From: Cyanobacteria bacterium UBA3301
GTDB taxonomy: Bacteria; Cyanobacteriota; Vampirovibrionia; Gastranaerophilales; Gastranaerophilaceae
Reading direction: 5' to 3'
DNA length: 63,417 nt
Assembly: GCA_002361485.1 (NCBI GenBank)
Contig: DESZ01000022.1
Coordinates: forward strand, 1 to 63,417
The first letter of the stretch is position 1. Every line of letters begins with the position of its first letter. Made by a program: the position numbers and the translations under genes. This document shows positions 8,795 through 19,400 of the stretch, piece by piece. The notes under the pieces are model-generated. The model was given only the letters and a program-made list of their open reading frames with translations. It ran no database searches and was not told where the DNA came from.

Positions 8795-10006
8795 ATGAAA
8801 ATTCTCTTTTTACACAGAAATTTTCCGGCGCAGTTCAAACATTTGGCTTTAGAACTTGCAAAGGATAAAAATAACGAAGTGGTTTTTGTTACAAACAACC
8901 TTGAAACAAAAACTTTCGGCGGTATAAAAAAATATACTTACAAATTGAAACGCAAAGTTCCTAATAATTGCCACAGATACTTGAGGTTTTATGAGGAATC
9001 GATTATTCATGGGCAATCCGCGGCGGAAGTTTTGATATCTTTGCAGAAACAGGGGTTTAAGCCTGATGTTATATTCGGGCACAGCTGGGGCGCTTCTTTA
9101 TTTGCAAAAGAAATTTTTCCGGATGTTCCTTATGTTGCGCATATTGAGTGGTATTATAATCCGGTAAATTCCGATGTTGATTTTGGCGGAAAGGTTCTGG
9201 ATATTGATGCAAAAGCTTCGCTAAAAATAAAAAATTCCCATATATTACAGGATTTAGTCAGTTGTGATTGGGGCATTTCTCCAACTCAATGGCAGAAATC
9301 TCAAATCCCTAAAATATTCAGAGATAAAATAAAAGTTATTCACGAAGGGATAGATACTGATTTCTGCCGACCGAATAAGAATGTAAAGTTTAAGATTCCT
9401 GATACTGATATTGTGTTGACAAAAAAAGACGAAGTGTTGACTTATGCGACTCGCGGTATGGAAGAATACAGGGGTTTTCCTGAATTTATGAAGGCGGCAT
9501 CAATTTTGATGAAACAGCGTCCGAATTTGAGGGTTTTAATCGGCGGAGAGGATAGAATTTGTTACGGTGCGCATTTAAAAAATGACACATATAAACAAAA
9601 AATGCTCCGCGAATTGGAATTTGATGAATCAAGATTACATTTTGTCGGGTCGTTACCTTATAATGAGTATGTAAAATTATTACAGGTATCTTCTTGCCAT
9701 GTGTATTTGACATATCCTTTTGTGTTATCTTGGTCGTTTTTGGAGGCAATGTCTGTCGGTTGTCCTATTGTGGCATCGGATACTCCACCTGTTATTGAAG
9801 TTATGCAAAACAAATTCAGCGGATTGTTAGTTGACTTTTTTGATATTGACGGCATTGTTAATAGAGTTAATGAATTGATTGATAACCCTAAAAAATATGA
9901 ATTATTAGGAGAAAATGCAAGAGAATTTGTCGTAAAAAATTATGATTTAAAAATGCTTTTGCCAAAACAAATTGAATTTTTAAAAAGTATTGCAAAAAAT
10001 CGATAA
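8795..10006 (+). CDS. GT4-family glycosyltransferase in the secretion operon
   Basis: A 403-residue retaining GT-B glycosyltransferase. The N-terminus MKILFLHRNFPAQFKHLA matches the Glyco_trans_4_3-type domain, and the C-terminal half has the group 1 nucleotide-sugar motif (LEAMSVGCPIVASDTPPVIE). No signal peptide or membrane helix, so it acts in the cytosol. Its ATG follows the stop of the HlyD gene directly, so it belongs to the secretion operon, which ends after it at a strong hairpin. Glycosyltransferases are not part of the core type I apparatus. Modification of the Ser/Thr/Asn-rich RTX cargo before export is a reasonable inference; a lipid or polysaccharide acceptor is also possible. 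Confidence 0.85.
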   Translation: MKILFLHRNFPAQFKHLALELAKDKNNEVVFVTNNLETKTFGGIKKYTYKLKRKVPNNCHRYLRFYEESIIHGQSAAEVLISLQKQGFKPDVIFGHSWGASLFAKEIFPDVPYVAHIEWYYNPVNSDVDFGGKVLDIDAKASLKIKNSHILQDLVSCDWGISPTQWQKSQIPKIFRDKIKVIHEGIDTDFCRPNKNVKFKIPDTDIVLTKKDEVLTYATRGMEEYRGFPEFMKAASILMKQRPNLRVLIGGEDRICYGAHLKNDTYKQKMLRELEFDESRLHFVGSLPYNEYVKLLQVSSCHVYLTYPFVLSWSFLEAMSVGCPIVASDTPPVIEVMQNKFSGLLVDFFDIDGIVNRVNELIDNPKKYELLGENAREFVVKNYDLKMLLPKQIEFLKSIAKNR

Positions 10007-10027
10007 GTCCTATACAAATTAATAAGC

Positions 10028-10055
10028 AAAAGGTGCATCTTTTGATGCACCTTTT
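10028..10055 (+). terminator. Terminator of the secretion operon
   Basis: GGTGCATC / GATGCACC (10032-10039 with 10044-10051) around a TTTT loop, flanked by AAAA and TTTT. The symmetric A and T runs allow termination in both directions, so it would also stop leftward reading of the RTX relic on the minus strand. Confidence 0.85.
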
Positions 10056-10079
10056 GTTGAATTATTACCAAAATTATAC

Positions 10080-10322
10080 CTATGCAACGTTATTATTGAC
10101 ACAATATGTAATAAAGTTTGATATATCTTCGGTAGTACCGTTTGCAAACAAATCAGAAACATTAGCGAAATTATCCTCCTGACATAGCCATTGAGCTACA
10201 GTACTGCCAATTTCACGTACTATATAATATATTAATTTATATAAATAAAAGTTTATATGTTCATCGCAAATTGTATATAATTTACCAATATTAATTTTTG
10301 TATCTTTATTTTCTAAAAGTAC
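10080..10322 (-). pseudogene. Relic of an RTX protein C-terminal secretion end
   Basis: On the minus strand an open frame of 80 codons without a usable start ends at 10080. Its last 45 residues read REIGSTVAQWL... then SDLFANGTTEDISNFI and end VNNNVA. This is the layout of the C-terminus of the giant RTX protein next door (QDIASWMSTNA... then VEEVISAHNKG... ALIAIF) and of other RTX tails: a VAxWL helix, an xxVxxxxxxG turn and a final helix. The frame upstream is AT-rich, loses similarity and runs into a stop. It looks like the surviving end of a second, inverted RTX gene. Confidence 0.6.
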
Positions 10323-10331
10323 TTATATATA

Positions 10332-10360
10332 TTGAAAAATAACTATATAAATGGTATCAT
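10332..10360 (+). promoter_or_regulatory. Promoter of the giant RTX gene
   Basis: TTGAAA at 10332-10337, 17 bases, then TATCAT at 10355-10360 preceded by TGG (extended -10). The same hexamers with the same spacing occur before the aldo/keto reductase at 21618. The predicted leader is about 125 bases. Confidence 0.5.
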
Positions 10361-10423
10361 AAAAGCGATTAGGTTAACAAATAGGAATTAAGAATTATAA
10401 ATGAGAATAATGGCCTAAAGTAT

Positions 10424-10484
10424 GTGCGAATCACCACATTCAAAATTGTTGAATGTGAACTTTGGTATGTTAATTATAAGGAGA
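10424..10484 (+). promoter_or_regulatory. Structured 5' leader and ribosome site of the RTX gene
   Basis: A 9-bp hairpin CACATTCAA / TTGAATGTG (10435-10443 with 10449-10457) has a 5-base loop. It may be extended by CCTAAAGT (from about 10424) pairing with ACTTTGG just downstream of the 3' arm. No T run follows, so it is not a terminator. A strong AAGGAG at 10479-10484 precedes the ATG at 10492. The hairpin could protect the long message or regulate translation; this is inference. Confidence 0.4.
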
Positions 10485-10491
10485 AATAATT

Positions 10492-13400
10492 ATGGCAACA
10501 AAAATCAAGAACGTAGCTAAGAATATTAGCATTAATCAAGCTGCGAGTTCTGTCAACGGTACAACTACAGTGACAAAAAATACGATATATAATGATGTTT
10601 TTAAAGTTGCCAATGACATTGATTATGTTGAAATAAATTCAACTAATAATAAAAGCTCGGATGTTATATATTTACAAGGGGTAAAAGCGAACAATCCGGC
10701 CCTTCGCGTTACTCAAGAAACTATTAATGTTGATGGTGATGTAATCTTCACAAAAAATTTGATAATAACTTATCTGAATAAATACGGATTATTGAGTACT
10801 GTTGTTATAAAAGACTATTTTACAACTGAAGAAGGGCTTGCTACAAATTCCACTATCAAGAAAATAAGATTACAAAATCCAGATAATCCTTCAAAAACTG
10901 TTGATTACAATTTAGCTGACGGTATTGAACGCAGAAACGCAATGGGAGGCTCTGTCATCGGGGATACTATTACCGGTACAGCTTTTAGAGACAGTATTTC
11001 TGTATCAGGTATAGACGGAAAAGTTGTAAATGCCGGTGCAGGAGATGATTATATAAAAAGCGGAGTCGGAAATGATACTATAACAGGCGGCAGCGGACGT
11101 ACTCATTTTGTATACGGTGAAGGCTCAGGCGAGGATACAATATATTTAACAAAAGGCGAACAGCTTGAAATAGAGTATAATTCGAGTTCTCCATTTAAAG
11201 GCTCTGATTTTAGTTTTGAAAAATCCGGCAATGATGTTGTCATTACAAGACTTGGTGTGAGTGATAAGATTATTATAAAAAATGCATTTAAAGCAGGTGC
11301 AAAAAGTATCGCTTTTCAGGCCGGTTATTTAATTTGGGATGTTTTAAACGGCGCTTATAATTTCTATTCAGACGGAGAAGTTCCTGATGATCCGGATTAT
11401 AGTTCAATCGTATATAATAATTATGGCAAGAAAAATGTTACATCAAAAGGTATCTTAAACGGTTCATCAACTGCTGATGAGATTATTTTAGCGGATTACA
11501 CAAATAAGAAGAAAACAGGAGTAAAAATTAACGCAGACGCAGGAAATGACAGTGTTGTAAGCTCCGTGTATAACGATACAATAAAAGCAGGCGCAGGAAA
11601 TGATACTATAATCGCCATAGGCGGAAATAACAAGATTTATGGCGAAGGCGGAAATGATGAAATTCATATAAGTTCTGAAAAAGGAAATAACTATATAGAT
11701 GGCGGAGCCGGAAATGATTATATTACGGTAACAACAGGTAATAATACCGTAAAAGGCGGAGCAGGTGATGACATGATATATGCATCGGCAGGTAAAAATG
11801 TCCTATATGGCGGAGCAGGTGACGACCAAGTTGTTGGCGGTGAAGGTAATGACAAGCTATATGGTGATGCCGGTAACGATTATGTTAAAGGTGGTTCGGG
11901 TAATGATATAATCTACGCAGGGGCAGGCAATGATTATGTAACCGGAAATTCGGGTAAAGATACCATCTATGCAGGTGCAGGGAATGATACTGTCTGGTCA
12001 GGTACAGAAAATGATGTTATATATGCACAAAAAGGAAACAATATCATATATGCAGAAGAAGGCAGCGATAAAATATATGCAGGTTCGGGGAATGATATTA
12101 TCCATTTCCGCAAAGGTGATGGCAAAGATATGGTATACAATGCCACATCCAAAACAACCCTTGCACTCGAAGGTGTAGCGCAAAATGAAATTTCTTTTTT
12201 AAAAAAGGGTAACGACCTTATTGTTGCGATTGGGGCAAGTGAAAATATGAATGGCTTGACATACTCGGATAGTATAACTATTGTCGGGTATTATAAGGCA
12301 AAGAGCAAATTGGATAATATCCATCTATTAACTCAGTATGGTGGATATTTGCCTGGCAGTGAACAAAAATTGTCAGAAATGCTTAAAAATCACCCTGTAT
12401 ACCAGTTTGGAACGAACAAAAATGATAAGCTTACGGGGACTTCAGGTTTTGATATTTTAGTTGGCGGAAAAGGTAATGATGTCTTGAACGGCGGTAACGG
12501 TATGGATATTCTGTACGGCGGGAAAGGCAACGATACTCTAAAAGGCGGTAAAGGCACTACAAACATATTGTATGATGCGGGAGATGGAAGCGATACCATC
12601 CAACTGACAAAAGGGGAAGAAATTTGTATTACTTACAGGGCTGAAGATGGCGTAGATGTGACTTCTATGGATAAAGAAGATTTAGAGAACATGTTCTCCG
12701 TAAAAGAAGTCGGAAAAGATGTCGTTATTTCCCGTAAAGGAACCAACGATAAAATCACCATAAAAAATATGACTGCAAATAATTTGGCAGAAAGCGTAGA
12801 ATTTATGCTTGTTTCCCATGATGGAGAAGAAGGACCTTATTTAGATTTGGTTAATTACGGTTATTCTCTGAATGCAAAAGCTTCTTACAATAAAAAGACT
12901 AAAAAATATTCAGGAGCAACCGTAAACGGCACAAATTTAAACGAAGGAATAGTCGGTACAAAATACGCAGATACAATAAAAGCAGGCGGCGGGAATGATG
13001 AAATTACCGGCGGAAAGGGTAATGATAAACTCTACGGCGGAGCAGGTTCAAATCATTACTTTTTTACGGCAGGTGACGGAAACGATACCGTATATGCAGG
13101 CTCCGGAAGTAATTTAGTACATCTTGATGGCAATTTTGAGGACTATAACTTCAAAAGAAGCGGTAATGATGTAATTATTTCTTATAAAGATTCCTCGATA
13201 AAAGATAAAATCACAATAAAAGATTATTTCAAAAATAATAAAGATAACGTCACAATAAGTGATAAACTATACGCAAAAGACCTTTTAGATATAATAAAGA
13301 ATTTTGTTCCTACAACCATTGACAAATCAAGTGCAACGAAAAAACAAACAATTACGGGAACATTGCTTGATGAGACCTTAATTGGCGGAAAGGCCGGTGA

Positions 13401-16400
13401 TTTAATAAAATCTATAGGCGGTTCTAATTTGGTCGATGGCGGTGCCGGAAATGACACGATTTACGGCGGAAACGGACATGATGACATACATGGCGGCAGC
13501 GGTAATGATACCATGTATAGCGGAAACGGTGATAACTGTTATGAATTAGGCATAGACCATGGCAATGATGTTATTGATGCTAAAAAAGGCGCTAACACTC
13601 TTATGTTCAGCGGTTTGAATCTTGCAGATATGAAGTTTTCAAAAAAAGGTAATGATATAATCATCACCAATAAAAATTCTAAAGGTAAAGATGAAACCAC
13701 TACTATAAAAAATTATCTTAAATACGGTAAAGATAATGTTTATATTCAAGCCGAAGATTTTGAAGCTTCCCTTACTGATATTCTAAATAACAATGTGTTA
13801 GGACTTAACGTTAATTTTAGTAATGTAATTAATCAATCCAAAGCAAAGAAAAAACAAAATATTGTCGGAACATTAATTAACGATAAAATTACGGGTTCAA
13901 ATTACAATGACACAATAAAAGCTGGCGCAGGCGATGATATTGTATCAGGCGGAAAAGGTAACGATAAAATTTATGCTCAATCAGGGAATAATACAATAGA
14001 TGGCGGTTTAGGTAATGACACTATCTATGCAGGCAAAGGTTCCGATATGATTGTTCACCTGGCAGGACAAGGCAAAGATGTTATTTATAACGCAACACCA
14101 AATACTATTATCCAAATAAAGAATATAAATTCAGAAGAAAGTGTCGGATATATAAAATCAGGCAATGACCTTATTATTGCAAGTGATGCAAAATGGAACG
14201 CAGTACATTCAAGTTTTACATACAAAAGTTCTGTTACAATTAAAAATTACTTCAAAATGGAAAATCAGCATATTAAATTGCGTTTGGTTCTCAAAGACGG
14301 GAATCAGTTAGAGCCTTCTTTCACTGATTGGGAAATTGAAAACAACGGAATTATGATTTCCGGCAAGGGTAAAATCAACGGGGTAACCGAAATGAATAAT
14401 ATGCTTGTCGGTAGTACCAAAAATGATACAATTACGTTTGCCAAAAATTCATCTAATGTTGTAACTGCAGGTAAAGGTAATGACGTAATAAAAGCTGTAA
14501 GTAATACAAGTTCTAACATTATATATACCCAAGGGGACGGAAATGACACTATTTATGTAAATGATAATTCCCACGTAAATATTCGCTACATTGCAACGGA
14601 TAAGACATTAAAAGAAAATGATTTCAAATTCACTCAAAGCGGAGATGATATCATTATTTCAAGAAGTTACAAGGTTACAACCAAAAATTCTAAAGGTAAA
14701 AAAGTAACAAAAACAGTAACTGATAAAATCACATTAAAAAATGCTGCATTATCAGAGGCTTATATTAATTTCAGTGCAATGACAGGAGAGCAGCAAAATA
14801 AATTAAACCATCTTTCAAATGCTTCAAATGAGGAAGCTATCGCTTGGGCAATAGGAAAAACAGAAGCACAAGTTAAAGCAATGGATAATGAAACTAAATT
14901 GCGCACACTTGTTGCCTATGGCGATTATAAATCTAACTCAAGTAGTACTATTGCGGGTTGGCTCGGTATTTCGGTAGCTGAACTCGAAAGTTATTCTAAA
15001 GCTGAAGTAATAGATTTATTAACTTCTCTATCATTCTCGGAAATACCATTGTATGAATGTATGGGGATTTCTCAATCTGCATGGGATAGCTATAATGAAG
15101 CACAAAAAGCCAATATGATTCAAAGTAAAATAAATAGTTATTCATATAACATTATGAATAACTATCGAAATAACACTTATAATGAAATTCAAGCATCAAC
15201 AATAAATAAATATCTTAAAAATGATCAATGGCTTGATGGTGGAGTTAACCCAAGGGCTTTTGCATCGTTTACGGATAAACATGATGCTTTAACAGCCCAA
15301 AATATTCAAGGTACTGATATAAATGATTTTATAATCGGTTCTGATTATGATGATAAGATTTATGCAGGCGAAGGTGCAGACTATATTTATGCGGGTAAAG
15401 GTGATGATACAATACTTGTTCGCCAAAATAACGGCACATCTTCAAAAGTAATCGTAATTTCAAACGGTGACGGCAACGATACAATAAAAGGTATAGATTC
15501 ATATATAATGCCTTTCGATGCTGAATTGCCACCTCCGATATTTCCGATGAATACTCCGGAAACAAAGCTTGTATTTGATGAAAATACAACAGTATTAAAA
15601 CAGTACAAAAAAGATGAATTTGGCAGAATTGAAGCCATACTTTTACACAGATTCTATAAGGAGAACGGAGAAACAAAACACGAAATAACAACATTAGAAA
15701 CTCACAATAGTGAATTTGAAACAGAATTTACGATTCTTATAGGTGATAGTTCTTATGATATTGATGGAATTTCATCTTTGCCTGACGGTTTTGTATTTGA
15801 TGATACAACTAATATAATAACGCTTGATGGCAATCCTATAACTGGCGGTGTTAATGTGACGGCATTTGGAACGCCTGATGATGATAATATTACTATTAAT
15901 AATGAAGGCGGAACCGCGAATATTCTTGACCTTGATGGGGATAATACTTTCACTATCCAAAAAGGTACAAATAATATATCAACAGGTGACGGTGAAGACA
16001 ATATTATTATTTCAGACGGTCGAAACGATATATCAACAGGTGATGGAGAAGATAACCTCACCATTTCGGGCGGTCAAAACACCATAAACGTCGGGGATGA
16101 TAATGACAGTGTTTCAATAACAGGCGGAGAAAATACCGTTACGAACGGCGGCTTGTTTGTTGATGTAACAATAGAAGGCGGAAAAAATACTATCAATGCC
16201 GCAACAGGTAATGGAATTATTGAATCAACAATAACGGGCGGAGAAAATACGATAGATGTTACTAATACTCTCTCTGACGGTGATTCTTATGCAAGTCTTA
16301 AAATTCAAGGCGGAAAAACGGACTTCACAGGCGGAGGTCAAAGTGATTATGTAACTATTTCAGGCGGTCAAAATACCATTAATACAGGCGGAGGAGCAGA

Positions 16401-19400
16401 CCGTATTTCTATAATCGGCGGTGCGGCTAGTGATACTAATGATATTGATACAGGCGCGAATGACGATAAAATATACATCGATGGCGGTTTACATAACACC
16501 GTAAAAGGCGGTTTTGGTAATAACGAATTCTATATAACAGATGGTAACAGTACGCTCTATGGCGGAACAGGCGCTGATAAATTTACAATAGAAGGCGGTG
16601 CAAATACTATTTATGCCGGTGATGATATTGATACCTTTAAAATAGAAGGCGGTACAAATACCATTGATGGAGAAGCAGGTGCAGATGATTATATTATTGA
16701 AGGGGGCACAAACACTATTAATGATACAGGTACCGATATTGCTAATACATTTAAAATTTCCAGCGGTACAAATGGCATAACCACATCTGCAACAGGTAAC
16801 GAAAACTATACAATTACAGGTGGGACAAACACCGTTGAGCGTGCAGGCTATATAACTGCAACAATTTCAAACGGTGAGAATACAATTTATGCGCCGACAG
16901 GTACAATAAATGCTTCTAACGGAACAAACCATATTTATGCCAGAGCAGGAGAATCTGAAACAGCTCAAGGCGGTACACTTGGCGCAACAATAACAGGCGG
17001 AACAACATATATGTACGCAGGCGAAAATGATAATTATGCAAATGCCGTTTCAATTTCGGGTGGTACTAACCACGAAATCAATACTGGCGGCGGAGCTGAT
17101 AAAGTTACTATAAGCGGTGGCAACGATTCAAACAATAAATACGTAAATACCGGAAAAGGTGCTGATTCAATAACTTTAGAAGGCGGTTATGCATACATTG
17201 TTGATTCAGGGGCTGATGATGACGTTATTAATATCAATGGCGGAGCTGCTTATGTGTATGCAAAAGACGGTAATGATAAAATTACTATAAACAGCGAAGA
17301 TTCTGTTCTCATAGAAGGCGGTGTCGGAAATGATACAATCGCCCACATGTCATCTGTAAAAGATGGTCAAAGTGTTGTTTTTACCTTTAATAACGGCGAC
17401 GGACATGATGTCATAGGTGATGTTTTAAATAATTACATTACAACTGCTGAAGGCATTAAAGAAAATTGTGCACTGCAATTTAAAGACGCTGAAGGTTTTA
17501 GTGATTTAGATATCGATATAAAACAAGGTATCGGTGCTCCTGATTTGATAATCAGATATAACTATGACGAAGAAACCAAATCTTATAAAGATTCTGTCAC
17601 TATCAAAAATTATAAGGGAGCTGATTTTTATTTGATGTTTGGCGAAAGCGGAGTTTTGCACAGCTTCTCCGATTATGTGAATTTTATATATGACCAAAAT
17701 AATGATAGCGTAATGGGTGGCGGTGATGATATAATTATTCCTGCAAAAGAAGGTCAAACTATCAATATAGACAGCGGAAAAGACAAGATTTTTGTCACAT
17801 CGGGTAATTATACACTGATACCGAGCTCGGATGCGAATGAAGATACTATTTTATTTGCAGGGGTAAATTCAGTTTCTGATTTGACGGTAAAACTCGGAGA
17901 AGATAACAGTATCGACGGGACTGATGCAATCATTACGTATAAAGGAGTTGATAATCAACTATATACCGTAACGATTAAAGATTATAAATCCGCGCAATAC
18001 AAAGTTATGAATCTTAAAACAAAAAGCGGTGAAACCGTAAGCTTGAATGATTTGATAAAACCTGTGTATGTCGGCGATAAGACAGTAAAAATTGACGGAA
18101 CACCATTTAGTGATAGTATTACTTGGACATACACAGGCAATGCCGTGACCACAATATATGGAGGTTTAGGTAATGATACACTAATTTCAAATAACTCCAG
18201 TGCGGTCAATTTTGATGGCGGTGCCGGAGATGATTTAATCTATGGTAGTGAACACAATGACTCAATATACGGCGATGCGGGTAATGACACTATATATGGT
18301 TATGCGGGCAATGATTATATAGATGTCGGTGCCGGTGATGATTTAATCTATGGCGGAGATGGTAATGATGAAATCCGCACAAGTGGGGGTAATAATCTTA
18401 TATACGGAGAAAATGGTAATGATTATATATGGGCACATCACGGCAATGATACCATCTATGGTGGTAGCGGAAACGATAATATCTCAGGTCAAAAAGGAGA
18501 TGATATAATATTTGCCGAAGAAGGGAATGATAGTATAACGAGTGGCCTTGAAGGATATAAAATTTATGACGGCGGAGCCGGAAATGATAGTATATCAGGA
18601 AGTAAAAATGGCGGCATTATTTATGGCGGAACAGGTTCTGACGAAATAACAGGCTATAAGCTAGGCGCAGCTGGCACAATAATTTATGGTTGCGGCAGTG
18701 CAGAACCTTATTATAACACATTGACAGGTAAATTTACATATCAAGAAATAACAAATGAATCTGACCGTATTGAATTAACTGCAGGTATTGTAGATACTTT
18801 AGTAGGTGGCGGCGGAAATGACACTATCTATGCCGGTGCTACAAAAAATATCTTAACGGGCGGAAAAGGTGATGATATTATTTACGGCTATTCCGGCGGA
18901 AATAATACCTTTAATTTTACATCAGGACACGGAAATGATACTATCTATACGGGAACAAGCGGTAAGAATTATGATATTATGAAATTCACTAATGTTGCAT
19001 TAGCTGATATATCATTAGAACTCGACGGGGCGGATGCTGTTGTTAAATACAGTGAAAATGATTCCGTTACTGTTAAGAATTTTGCGGGTAATTTAATGTT
19101 CCCTGTTTATGTTGAGGATAAAGACGGTAACAGAACACTGCTATCAGCTCTATATTCAATGGATGTACCGGCTGATGAATTGCAAAAGAATACAATAGAG
19201 GCTACTTTGCCTATATCCTGGAATGTTACAAGCGGCATAGATAAGACTATATATTGCGGTGCAGGTAATGATACTATACATTGCGGCAGAAATGACACTA
19301 TTTATGGTGGTGATGGTACTAATACATATTTAGTTACTTATAGCGTCTCCACTAACGGTTCGTTCCCGACAACAACTATTATTTCTACATCAAATAAAGA

